Source: Phytohabitans flavus | GTDB lineage: Bacteria; Actinomycetota; Actinomycetes; Mycobacteriales; Micromonosporaceae | Direction of reading: 5' to 3' | Assembly (NCBI RefSeq): GCF_011764545.1 | Contig: NZ_AP022870.1 | Coordinates: forward strand, 4,262,001-4,326,000 | DNA: 64,000 nt | Part shown: positions 18,180 to 26,794 of the stretch, piece after piece | Position numbering within the stretch: position 1 is the first letter of the stretch | How the letters are laid out: each line of letters opens with the position of its first letter | Notes under the pieces: generated by a model | Database searches by the model: none | The model's input: only the letters and a program-made list of their open reading frames with translations | What the model was told of the DNA's origin: nothing | Position numbers and translations under genes: made by a program

Positions 18180-20308
18180 GTGTTCGAGAGGTGGGGTACG
18201 GCTGTGGTCCGGCACCCGGTGCGGGTGATCCTGGCCTGGCTGGTGGTGGTGATAGGGCTGGGCGGCCTCGGCTACCTGGTGCTCGGGCCCGAGGGCGCGG
18301 CGGCCGTCTCGGGGCAGAACGAAACGGACTTCCTGCCCGACAAGTACGAGTCGGTACAGGCGGCCAGGTTCGCGGAGAAGGCGTTCCCGTCCGGTGTGGT
18401 GGAGGGGGCGACGGCCGTGCTCGTGCTGTCCCGTGTGGACGGTGCGGCGCTGGACCCGACCGACCAGGCCAAAGGACGGGAGGTGATCGGCGGCCTCGGC
18501 GGTGCGGGCGTCCGTGGTGTGAGCCCACCGTCCTTGTCCCCAACGCGAAGGTGATGCTGGCCCAGGTCACGTTCACGGAGAAGGTCGGAAACACCGAGGT
18601 TTCGAGCGCCGTCACCCGGCTGCGCACCGAGACCGCCGAGCGCCTCACCGGTACGCCACTGCGCTCCGGCTACACCGGCGAGGCGGCGGTCGCCAAGGAT
18701 GTCGAGCGGCTCGACATACTGGTCAGCGTCGGCATGGTCGTGATGATCCTGGTGCTGCTGATCGTCATCTTCCGCAGCCCGTGGGTGGCGCTGCTCAACC
18801 TGCTCATCATCGCGCTGGTCGGCCAGGGCGCGGTGGCGGTCATCGCGATCACCGCCAAGCTAGCTGGCACCACATTGGACGGATCGGTCACCGGGCTGCT
18901 GCCCGTGGTGCTCTTCGGCGTCGGTACCGACTACGTGGTGTTCCTGCTGTACCGGTACCGCGAACGGCTCCGCCTCGGCGAGGATCGGCGTACCGCGATG
19001 GTCGCCGCGCTCGCCCGGGTCGGCTCGGCGATCGGCGTCTCCGCGCTCGCGGTGGCGGTGTCGTTCGGCGCGCTGCTGCTGTCCGGGTTCGGCTCGTTCC
19101 AGATCCTGGGGCCGGCGCTGGCGTTCGCGGTACTCGTGATGGTGCTCGCCGGACTCACCCTGATCCCGGCGGTGTTCTCGCTGCTCGGGCACCGCGCCTT
19201 CTGGCCCTCCAAGGCCTGGCGCCAAGAGCCGGAGGCGGGGCTCGCGGCCCGTACCGGAAATCTCGTGGCCCGGCGCCCGGCGGCGGTGGCCCTGGCCGCG
19301 GTGGCCATCCTGGCGGCGCTCGGGGCCGCCGCCCTGGCCCACAAGCCCAGCTACGACATCGAGGCCATGCCGGCCGGCACCGAGTCGGCGCACACGATGC
19401 AGCGGCTGGAGTCCGGCTTCCCGGCCGGCACGCTGAGCCCGACGACGGTGTACCTCTCCGGTCCCGGACTGACCGAACAGTCAGCGACCGCGTACGCCGA
19501 GCGCCTTGCCGCACTGTCCATCGTGGGCGAAGTGGGCGGGGTGCGGGCGACCGGCGACGCGGCCCAGGTCGACCTGCTGCTCGCCGCCGACCCGCTCAGC
19601 GAGAAGGCGCTCGACGCGATGGTGGACGAGCTCCGCCCGGCCGCGCACGCCGCCGCACCGCCCGGCACCACCGTGTACGTGGGCGGCGAGACCTCGATCT
19701 TCGCGGACATCCGCGAGGTGGTCGAGGTGGACCTCACGGTGATCCTGCCCGCCGCGGGGCTGCTGATCGGGCTCGTGCTGCTGCTGATGCTGCGCGGGCT
19801 GCTCGCCCCGGTGTACCTGCTCGGCGCGGTGGTCGGCGGCTTCGTCGCCACGCTCGGCGCGGCGGTGCTGGTCTTCCAGGGTGCGGTGGGGCGGCCGGGG
19901 CTGACGTTCACGCTGCCGCTGATCGTGTACATGTTCGTGGCGTCGATCGGCACCGACTACAACATCCTCATGATCGCCCGGATCCGGGAGGAGCTGCGCG
20001 GCGGCGCGTCCCGGCGCGAGGCGGTCCGCGTGGCGCTACGCCAGGCCGGCCCACCGGTGGCCGCGGCCGGCGTGATCCTGGCGGCCTCCTTCGGGGCGCT
20101 GACCATCTCGGCCACGCTCGCCGAGGTCGGGTTCGCGGTCGCGGTGGGGATCCTGCTCTCCACGTTCGTGCTGTCGTGGCTGCTCGTGCCGGCGTTGACC
20201 GCGCTGCTGGGGCGGGCCGCCTTCTGGCCGGCCCGGGTGGGGCGGGAGGTCGCGCCACCCCGGGTGGTTTCGTCCGAGACGCCCGTTGGGGCCAGAATGA
20301 CACAGTGA
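18180..20308 (+). CDS. MMPL/RND family membrane exporter, one frameshift
   Basis: GTG 18180 with a strong purine-rich ribosome site. About 710 residues with the RND layout: first helix, large extracytoplasmic loop (ending in ...TPLRSGYTGEAAVAKDVERLD), a block of five helices, a second loop and a second block. FGVGTDYVVFLLYRYRE and ASIGTDYNILMIARIREE are the paired GTDY proton-relay motifs of actinobacterial MMPL proteins. Likely exports a lipid or secondary metabolite. The frame breaks at about 18515-18525 (GTGTGAGCCCACC; one base lost), joining GVRGV to EPTVLVPNAKVMLAQV. Its stop overlaps the ATG of the histidine kinase by one base, so exporter and kinase are co-translated. Confidence 0.82.
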
Positions 20309-21504
20309 TGACGCGGGCGCTGCGGGACGTTCGGCACATGCTCGCCAGCACCGGGCTGGGGCTGGCCGCGCTGGGCCTGCTGCTGCTCACCGTCTTCGCG
20401 CTGATCCTGTGCGTACTGCCGCCGGTGGGCGGGCCCGCGCTGAGCAACATCGCGAGGCTCGCCCGCCGCTTGGCGGATCGGCAGCGGCGGCGGGTCGAGC
20501 CGGCGATCCCGTCGCCGTACACCGCTGACCCGGTCCGCATCCGCGACGTCCTGCTGGACCCCACCTTCTGGCGCGACACCGCGTGGCTGCTGGTCTACGG
20601 GCCGGCGGGCTTGGCCGCGGCGTTCGTGTGGGCGCTCTGGCCATCCGGGCTACAGGGGCTGGTCACCCCGATCCTCTACCGGCTGCTCCCGGCCAGCGCC
20701 GACCTCACGTTCCAGGCACTGCCGATCACCAGCCCCACCCGGTCGTACATCGCCGTGGGGATGGGCGCGGTGGTCCTCGTCGCGGCCTACTTCCTGCCCC
20801 GCTGGTACCGCCTCGGCGAGGCCCGCCTGTCGCGGTGGCTGCTCTCCCCCACCGCCGCCGCCCGACTCAATGCCCGGGTCGAGCAGCTCGTCGAGACGCG
20901 CACCGCGGCCGTCGACGCCTCCGCCGCCGAGCTGCGCCGCATCGAGCGCGACCTGCACGACGGCGCGCAGGCGCGGCTTGTCGCGCTGACGATGAACCTG
21001 GGCATGGCGGAGGACATGTTCGACACCGATCCGGCCACGGCCAAGGCGATGCTCGCCGACGCGCGGGCCGGCGCGCACTCCGCGATCAGCGAGCTGCGCG
21101 ACCTGGTACGCGGCATCCACCCGCCGATGCTCGCCGACCGAGGGCTCGCCGGTGCGGCTGAGGCGCTCGCCGCGTCCAGCCCCGTGCCCGTCGAGCTGGA
21201 CGTGCGGCTTGACCGGCGGCTCAGCGCACCGGTGGAGTCGGCCGCCTACTTCGTGCTCGCCGAGGCACTTGCCAACGCCATCAAGCACGCCGGCGCCGCG
21301 CACATCGGGATGTCCGTCGTGGACGAGAGCGTCCACATCAGACTTCGTGTACGGGACGACGGCCGCGGCGGTGCCGACGCCAGGAAGGGTACGGGGCTGC
21401 GGGGTATCGAGCGGCGGCTCGCGGCCTTCGACGGTACGGTCACGGTGACCAGCCCACCCGGCGGCCCCACGCAGATCGAGGCGGTGCTCCCGTGCGGGTC
21501 GTGA
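20308..21504 (+). CDS. NarL-family sensor histidine kinase
   Basis: 398 residues. Membrane helices at the N-terminus (about 12-35) and in the middle (about 90-165), then a dimerisation helix with the phospho-acceptor His in ELRRIERDLHDGAQARL, and a HATPase_c domain with N box EALANAIKHA and G boxes DDGRGG and GTGLRGIERRL. Overlaps the MMPL stop (TGATG) and overlaps the response regulator gene by 13 bases. Signal unknown. The kinase at 50285-49162 is a close paralogue, ending in the same ELPCGS/LPCGS tail. Confidence 0.88.
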   Translation: MTRALRDVRHMLASTGLGLAALGLLLLTVFALILCVLPPVGGPALSNIARLARRLADRQRRRVEPAIPSPYTADPVRIRDVLLDPTFWRDTAWLLVYGPAGLAAAFVWALWPSGLQGLVTPILYRLLPASADLTFQALPITSPTRSYIAVGMGAVVLVAAYFLPRWYRLGEARLSRWLLSPTAAARLNARVEQLVETRTAAVDASAAELRRIERDLHDGAQARLVALTMNLGMAEDMFDTDPATAKAMLADARAGAHSAISELRDLVRGIHPPMLADRGLAGAAEALAASSPVPVELDVRLDRRLSAPVESAAYFVLAEALANAIKHAGAAHIGMSVVDESVHIRLRVRDDGRGGADARKGTGLRGIERRLAAFDGTVTVTSPPGGPTQIEAVLPCGS

Positions 21505-22133
21505 TCGCGGAAGACCTCGTGCTGCTGCGCGACGGCATGGTGCGGATGCTCACCGCGTACGGGTTCGAGGTGGTCGCCGCGGTCGACGACGGCGCGACGC
21601 TCGCCGACACCCTCGTCTCGCTGCGGCCGGACGTGGCCGTGGTCGACGTGCGCCTGCCACCCACGTTCACCGACGAGGGGCTGCGCGCCGCGATCGCCGC
21701 CCGCCGCGCGGTGCCCGGCCTGCCGGTGCTGATCCTGTCCCAGTACGTGGAGCAGGTGTACGCCCGCGAGCTGCTCGGCGACCGCGCCGGCGGGGTCGGC
21801 TACCTGTTGAAGGACCGGGTCGGCGAGGTGCGCGAGTTTACCGAGGCGGTACGGCAGGTAGCCGGCGGCGGCACCGTAATGGACCCGGACGTGGTGGCCC
21901 AGCTGCTCGGCGGCGGCCGGTCGGCGCAGCTCGCCACGCTCACCCAGCGCGAGCGGGAGGTGCTCGGGGTGATGGCGGAGGGCCGTTCGAACGCGGCGAT
22001 CGCGTCCCGGCTCGTCATCACCGAGAAGGCGGTCAGCAAGCACATCAACAGCATCCTGACCAAGCTCGACCTGCCGCCGTCGGACGACGACCACCGCCGG
22101 GTGCTGGCGGTGCTCGCCTACCTGGGCGCCTGA
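21492..22133 (+). CDS. NarL/LuxR-type response regulator
   Basis: 213 residues from GTG 21492. Receiver domain with VIAED acidic pocket and VVDVRLP phospho-acceptor Asp; then an HTH_LuxR domain (LTQREREVLGVMAEGRSNAAIASRL...KAVSKHINSILTKL). Partner of the preceding kinase by overlap. The sequence SQYVEQVYAREL...GVGYLLKDRV is nearly repeated in the regulator at 49174-48536, so the two systems are paralogous. Likely controls the MMPL operon or the product it exports (inferred). Confidence 0.88.
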   Translation: MRVVIAEDLVLLRDGMVRMLTAYGFEVVAAVDDGATLADTLVSLRPDVAVVDVRLPPTFTDEGLRAAIAARRAVPGLPVLILSQYVEQVYARELLGDRAGGVGYLLKDRVGEVREFTEAVRQVAGGGTVMDPDVVAQLLGGGRSAQLATLTQREREVLGVMAEGRSNAAIASRLVITEKAVSKHINSILTKLDLPPSDDDHRRVLAVLAYLGA

Positions 22134-22182
22134 CCGGGCAGCGTGGCAAGGCGCCACGCTCCCGGCCCGTCGCCTCGCTCGG

Positions 22183-22890
22183 TCAGCCGGTGGGAAACGC
22201 CGGGTCGAGCGCCGCCCGTCCAGTGTGGACCTCGCCAGCCCGCGCGTACCCGACCTCGACCTCCTCGCCGCCGTCGTGCTCGCGGGTGAACAGCCACAGG
22301 TCGGTGCGGCTGAAGATGGGCGCGTCGCCGAGGCGCACGACGATGTCACCCGGCTCGATGCCCGCGCGGGCGGCGAAGGAGTCGTCCGCCACCGTACGCA
22401 CAAGCGGGCCGGCCAGCACGTCGTCGGCCTCGAGGCCCAGGTCGGAGCGGAACGTAAAGAACCGGTCCAACCGGACGCCGGTGCGCAGGTACAGGTCGAG
22501 CGCGGCGAGCGTCTGCGCCCAGCCGAGGCCGACGCCGTCGATCTTCGCCTGCCAGTCGACGCCCTCGCCGAAGCCGGACTGGGTGATGGTGAGCCGCGTG
22601 CCCGCCTCCGCCTCCTCGAACGTGACCGTGACCTCGGTCTCCACCGGCAGGATGCCAGCGCCCTCCCGATAGGTCAGCTTCCGCTCGGGATCGACGTCCA
22701 CGATGTCCCACACCAGCTGCCCGTACTCGTCGGGTGTCCAGGCGATCTGACCGCCCGGCTCGACATTGGCCTTCTCGACCGTGCCGCTCAACCACACCTC
22801 GATCAGCTTCGGGTCGGTGAAGGCCTGCCACGCCTTCTCTACCGGCACCGACAGCGTGAATGTCTTCTCGTACTTCGCGAACTCGCTCAT
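22183..22890 (-). CDS. SRPBCC (AHSA1-like) domain fused to a PDZ domain
   Basis: 235 residues. Residues 1-140 are an AHSA1-type SRPBCC fold (FTLSVPVEKAWQAFTDPKLIEVWLSG, VTFEEAEAGTRLTITQSGFG, GWAQTLAALDLYL). Residues about 150-235 look like a PDZ domain (VADDSFAARAGIEPGDIVVRLGDAPIFSRTDL). SRPBCC proteins bind hydrophobic ligands; PDZ binds C-terminal peptides; the combination is unusual. The ATG overlaps the stop of the ArsR gene (ATGA), so the two are translationally coupled, an arrangement often seen for ArsR-AHSA1 pairs. No signal peptide, so cytoplasmic. Confidence 0.8.
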   Translation of the reverse strand: MSEFAKYEKTFTLSVPVEKAWQAFTDPKLIEVWLSGTVEKANVEPGGQIAWTPDEYGQLVWDIVDVDPERKLTYREGAGILPVETEVTVTFEEAEAGTRLTITQSGFGEGVDWQAKIDGVGLGWAQTLAALDLYLRTGVRLDRFFTFRSDLGLEADDVLAGPLVRTVADDSFAARAGIEPGDIVVRLGDAPIFSRTDLWLFTREHDGGEEVEVGYARAGEVHTGRAALDPAFPTG

Positions 22891-23464
22891 TGCTCCTCTT
22901 CAGGCTGTGGGTGAACGGCGAGCACCACGCGGTAGGGATCGCCGTCAGGATTGCCGTACTTCTTGAGCAGCGGGCCGACCGCCGCGACGTACTCACTCAG
23001 GAAGGCCGCGCGCTGCGCCTCGCCGGCCAGCCGCACCTCCCCTCCACGGCGGCGCTGGCGATCTGCTCCCCGTCGAACGCGGCCCGGTCGAGCAGCTGCG
23101 CGGCCGCCCGCTGGAGCCGCTCGCCGGTCGCGACAAGGCTCTCCAGCGCCACCTGGTCGGCGAGCGCCCCGACGCGCCGCGGATCGGTCCAGGCCACCCT
23201 CGGCGACACCACGAACGTCGCGGCGACCGCCTGGTAGAGGCTCTCCATCAGGTTGCCGGCGCGCCGCTCACCGACCCGGCGGACCAGGCCGGCCCGCTCC
23301 AGCTCCTTGACGTGGTAGTTGACCTTCTGCCGCGGCTGGTCGATGCCGCGGGCGACCACGGCCGCCGACGCGGGGCTGCGCAACGCCGCGAGGATGCGCA
23401 GCCGGATCGGGTGGGCGAGGACCTGGAGTGTCTCCAGGTCGGCAACGGACGCCACGGCTTCCAT
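22887..23464 (-). CDS. ArsR family transcriptional regulator, one frameshift
   Basis: Start at ATG 23464 (MEAVASVADLETLQVL). Winged-helix HTH (AHPIRLRILAALRSPASAAVVARGIDQPRQKVNYHVKELERAGLVRRV) followed by a helical C-terminal domain. The frame breaks at 23039-23042, where a run of four G (minus strand) needs five; the repaired end reads EVRLAGEAQRAAFLSEYVAAVG...EEEQ and its TGA overlaps the ATG of the SRPBCC-PDZ gene. A palindromic operator lies directly in front of the start. No cysteine metal site is visible, so a metal sensor role is unlikely. As written, the P450 frame runs into this gene without a stop. Confidence 0.82.
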
Positions 23465-23465
23465 G

Positions 23466-23498
23466 GACAAGAGTGTTGTCCGGACAGGAATTCTTGTC
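23466..23498. promoter_or_regulatory. ArsR promoter/operator
   Basis: GACAAGA (23466-23472) and TCTTGTC (23492-23498) form an inverted repeat around the perfect palindrome TGTCCGGACA (23477-23486). On the minus strand TTGACA, 17 bases, then AACACT gives a plausible promoter in the same place. Autoregulation by the ArsR protein is the natural reading. Confidence 0.6.
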
Positions 23499-23531
23499 AA
23501 GGCCGACTCGACGGCCGGCGTCCGCGCTCCC

Positions 23532-24751
23532 TCAGGTGGTCCGGAGGGCGGGGTACGGATGTTCGCGAGCACCATGCCGCTCCTCGGTCTCGCGGGTACG
23601 CGCCGCAGGGAGATGCTCACGTCCTGGTCAGGCATCTCGTAGTCGAGCCGGGCCAGCATCGGGAGCAGGGCTCGCAGCAGCGCGACCGTCAGCGTCTCGC
23701 CGGGGCAGCGGTGGCCGGTCCGCGGGTCGCCGCCGCCCTGCGGGATCAGCTCGTAGGGGCCGACCCGGCGCTCCAGGAAGCGGCCCGGCGCGAAACCGTA
23801 CGGGTCCGGCCACAGCCTCGGGTGGTGGTTCTGGCCGTAGATGTCCAGGAGGACGAGCGAGCCGGCCGGGATCCTGTGCTTGTCCCACTCCAGGTCGCGG
23901 CTGGCGCGAGCGGCGACGAAGGGGGCGAACGGGTAGAAGCGACGAACCTCGTGCCCGAATGCCTCGGCGTACTCCGGGTCGTCGTCCCGCAGGCGGTCGC
24001 GGTGTTCGGGCCAGCGGTGCAGGGCGTGCGCGGCGAACGTGACGAACCAGCACACCGCGACCGTCGGGCGCAGCACGTTGAGCAGTTCGACGGCGGCCAC
24101 CCGGGCGTCGAGCGGGTCACCCACCGCGTCGGTGTGCTCGGCGATCGCGGCCAGCGCGCTGCCGGCGGGGGCGGGCGCCGTCGTACGGGCGCGGACGATC
24201 ACGTCGGTGAGCCACGCTTCGCGGCGGGCCCTCGCGCGGCGGGCCTGCCACTGCCGGCGACCCGCCGCAGCGAATCCGTCCACCATGGACACCAGATCGG
24301 CGGCGAACGGGTCCACGTCGACCTCTTCCGGACGGAGGCCGGCCCACGGGCCCACCGCGCGGGTCAGCAGCCGCGCCACCTCGTCGAAGAGCACGACGCG
24401 GTCGCGGGTAGCCCAGCTCGCGACGGCGGCGTCCCAGGCCTCGGTCGCGAGCCGCTCCAGCAGGCCCACGCCATCCCCGCTCAGCATCGACATGAACATC
24501 GCCTTGCGCAGCCGGTGGTCCACTCCGTCCAGGCTCTGTACGCCGCCGCGCCCGAGCAGCGTGTCCTGGACCGGGCCGGGGATGGCGCCGTGGCGGTGCA
24601 CGTTGCCCTCGGCGTAGAAGAAGCGCGCCGCGTCCGGGCCGCACAGGGCGGTCACCGGCTGCCCGAGCAGGCGGGTCTTGACCACGCCGTCGGTCGTACG
24701 GCGACGGCGGTTGGACAGCCAGCCGTACCCCTCCATCAAGAACCCGATCAC
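23532..24751 (-). CDS. CYP152-type cytochrome P450 (fatty-acid peroxygenase-like)
   Basis: About 405 residues from GTG 24751 (VIGFLMEGYGWL). KTRLLGQPVTALCGPDAARFFY, VRRFYPFAPF, LWPDPYGFAPGRF and GGGDPRTGHRCPGE (heme Cys) match CYP152 peroxygenases. LNVLRPTVAV keeps the Arg-Pro of the I helix that in CYP152 anchors the fatty-acid carboxylate in place of the usual acid-alcohol pair, so H2O2-driven alpha/beta hydroxylation or decarboxylation of fatty acids is likely. The frame has no stop before the ArsR gene; one lost C in CCCCGCCC near 23555 would place a TGA at 23532-23534, the end used here. It follows the TetR gene by 38 bases on the same strand. Confidence 0.8.
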
Positions 24752-24788
24752 GCGAGCCGGATGCCCGCCCCACGAGGGGGCAAACTTC

Positions 24789-25373
24789 CTACTCGAAGAT
24801 CGTGTCCAGGTGGGCGTCGAGGGCGGCGAGCGCGACATCCGGGCCGTAGTGGCCGCCGAGCAGGTGCACGCCCAAGCCCTCCATCAGCGCGAGCAGGCCC
24901 ACCGCCGCCAGGTCCGGGTCGATCCCCTCGCGCGGGCCGCCGGCGCGGATCCGGTCGGCGACGAACGCGCGCATCTCGGCGGTGTCGGCGCGGAGCGGGG
25001 CGGCGGCTTCGGGGCGCACCGCCGTGTACGCCAGGAACGCCAGCGCCACCCGCCCGTCCGCTCGGCGCGGCTCGTCGACCGGCAGCACCTCGGCCACGAT
25101 CGTGCGGAGCAGCCGGCGGGGCGTGGGATCGGGGCCGAGCCCGGCGGCGGCAGCGGTCAGCCGCGCCTCGCTCCGCTCCCGCACCACCTCCAGCGCGAAC
25201 GCCATCATCTCGTCCTTCGTCCGGAAGTAGTGCTGCACCATCCCGGACGTCACACCCGCCTCGGCGGCGACGTGGCGCAGGCTGACCGCCTCCAGCCCGT
25301 GCTCGCCCGCGACCCGCAGCAGCGCCTCGGCGATGCGGGTACGGCGCTCGTTGTGGTCCACGACCTTGGGCAT
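24789..25373 (-). CDS. TetR family transcriptional regulator
   Basis: 194 residues. N-terminal HTH: RRTRIAEALLRVAGEHGLEAVSLRHVAAEAGVTSGMVQHYFRTKDEMM, followed by a helical ligand-binding domain ending DAHLDTIFE. Divergent from the membrane protein at 25450; the 76-base gap holds a perfect 9-bp inverted repeat that should be its operator. The P450 gene follows closely, so regulator and P450 may be co-transcribed, which would link the regulator to fatty-acid sensing (inferred). Confidence 0.88.
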   Translation of the reverse strand: MPKVVDHNERRTRIAEALLRVAGEHGLEAVSLRHVAAEAGVTSGMVQHYFRTKDEMMAFALEVVRERSEARLTAAAAGLGPDPTPRRLLRTIVAEVLPVDEPRRADGRVALAFLAYTAVRPEAAAPLRADTAEMRAFVADRIRAGGPREGIDPDLAAVGLLALMEGLGVHLLGGHYGPDVALAALDAHLDTIFE

Positions 25374-25414
25374 GCCTCACATGCTTTCACATTGCGACCG
25401 CAACGGCACCCGTG

Positions 25415-25436
25415 TTACGTTGCGGATGCAACGTAA
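25415..25436. promoter_or_regulatory. TetR operator
   Basis: TTACGTTGC-ggat-GCAACGTAA, perfect 9-bp arms, in the divergent region between tetR-type gene and membrane protein gene. A weaker TTGCG-AC-CGCAA (25392-25403) lies beside it and could be a second site. Confidence 0.7.
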
Positions 25437-25449
25437 AAAGGGAGGGTCG

Positions 25450-26070
25450 ATGAGCAGGCTCCGGAAGGTGACCACATACGAGGCGGCTATGTGGCGTGGT
25501 CTGTACCGCTGGATCACCCGGCGCCCCCTCAAGCTGGCGCCTGGCGACGTCGCCTTCGGGCACGCGGGCCCGGTCAAGCCGATCTTCGTGGTCTTCATCG
25601 TCCTGTCCGCGCTGGAGATCCCGGTCTTCGACCTGATCATCAGCCATCTCGTGCCGTGGCCGGTGGTCCGCTACGTCGCGCTCGCCGCCGGCGTCTACGG
25701 CCTGATCTGGATGTTCGGCCTCCTCGGCGCGCTGCTGACGAACCCGCACGTGGTCGGCGACGCCGGCATCCGGATCCGCAACGGCACGTCGGTCGACCTG
25801 ACGATCCCCTGGGACGCGATCGCCGCGGTCGGCCACCGCTACCGCCCGCTGCCGTCCAGCAAGGCCGTCCAGGTCGAGCGATCGGGCGACCGCGCGGTCC
25901 TCAACCTCGGCACCGGCGGCCAGACCAGCGTCGACGTCACCCTCCGCGAGCCGCTGACGCTGCTCCCGGCGGCCGGCCCCGATCCGGTGCACGAGGTCCG
26001 CTTCTACGCCGACGACCCGAAGTCCCTGGTCACCCTCGCCCGAGGCACTAGGGTGACGGACCATGGCTGA
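25450..26070 (+). CDS. Membrane protein of unknown function, TetR-controlled
   Basis: 206 residues from ATG 25450 with GGAGGG upstream. A basic N-terminus (EAAMWRGLYRWITRRPLKLAPG) precedes two membrane helices (IFVVFIVLSALEIPVFDLII and VVRYVALAAGVYGLIWMFGLLG), then a cytoplasmic beta-rich domain (GDAGIRIRNGTSVDLTIPWDAIAAVGHRYR...VDVTLREPLTL) that looks like a PH-type fold. I do not recognise the family. The TetR operator sits just upstream, so the gene is probably induced by the same ligand. Its end overlaps the start of the pentapeptide gene by eight bases. Confidence 0.7.
   Translation: MSRLRKVTTYEAAMWRGLYRWITRRPLKLAPGDVAFGHAGPVKPIFVVFIVLSALEIPVFDLIISHLVPWPVVRYVALAAGVYGLIWMFGLLGALLTNPHVVGDAGIRIRNGTSVDLTIPWDAIAAVGHRYRPLPSSKAVQVERSGDRAVLNLGTGGQTSVDVTLREPLTLLPAAGPDPVHEVRFYADDPKSLVTLARGTRVTDHG
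26049..26054 (+). promoter_or_regulatory. -10 element TAGGGT, leaderless layout
   Basis: TAGGGT ends eight bases before ATG 26063 of the pentapeptide gene and lies inside the end of the preceding gene. Confidence 0.4.
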
Positions 26071-26699
26071 GCGCAGGCACGGAGCCGTCCCACCGCCCAC
26101 CGAGTCGGAGGTACGCCACGAGGACTGGGCGTGCGACGACATCTCCGGGCAGGAGCACGCCCGCGTCGCGTTCCACGACGTCGACCTGACCGAGGTGGTC
26201 AACCAGGGCGCCGCGTTCACCGAGTGCGTGTTCAGTGACTGCCGCTTCAACGCCTCCGTCCACACGGACGCCGCGTTCGTCAACTGCTCCTTCACCAACT
26301 GCTCGTTCTTCGACGCCACCTTCACCGGCTGCAAGCTTGTCGGCAGCGCGTTCGAGAGGTGCTCGTTCGGCCTGCTGAAGGTGACCGGCGGCGACTGGTC
26401 GTTCGTGGGGCTGCCCGGCGCCGACCTGAGCAAGTCGCGCATCACGGGCGTACGCATGCGCGAGGCCGACCTCACCGGCGCCAACTGCGCCGACGCCACG
26501 CTCAGCCACGCCGACCTCGCCGGCGCGCTACTGCTCCGCACCAACCTGAGCCGCACCGACCTACGCGGCTCCGACCTGTCCACACTGGACCCGATCGCCG
26601 CCAACGTACGCGCCGCCATCATCGACCCCGACCAGGCCGCGACGCTCGCGGAGGCGCTCGGCCTGAGCGTCCGCCCCCACTCCCCCACCCGCGACCTAG
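26063..26699 (+). CDS. Pentapeptide-repeat protein (3' end uncertain)
   Basis: About 212 residues. Repeats of A(D/N)LXX type and their variants dominate: FTECVFSDCRFNASV, FVNCSFTNCSFFDATFTGC, ADLSKSRITGVRMREADLTGANCADATLSHADLAGALLLRTNLSRTDLRGSDLS. This predicts a right-handed quadrilateral beta helix as in QnrB/MfpA-like proteins, though most members have no known function. Overlaps the preceding gene and has a leaderless-type TAGGGT in front. As written the frame has no stop and continues into the M1 peptidase; two losses in the C runs at 26670-26690 would give the TAG at 26697 used here as the end. Confidence 0.7.
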
Positions 26700-26794
26700 A
26701 ACCGCCGGGGTCAAGGTCGGCGGGCCGAAAAGGGGATCATCAAGCGGCGCCGGGTCTGGGAATATCGGCTGGCCAGCCGCCGAGAGGAGCCCCC

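Noticed and set aside
17189-22133. Secondary-metabolite gene cluster around the MMPL operon
   Set aside because: No synthase, ligase or tailoring enzyme accompanies the exporter and regulators.
24751-24838. Longer N-terminus for the P450 starting at 24838
   Set aside because: It would overlap the TetR gene and encodes a Ser/Pro/Arg stretch unlike CYP152 N-termini; GTG 24751 fits the family start.
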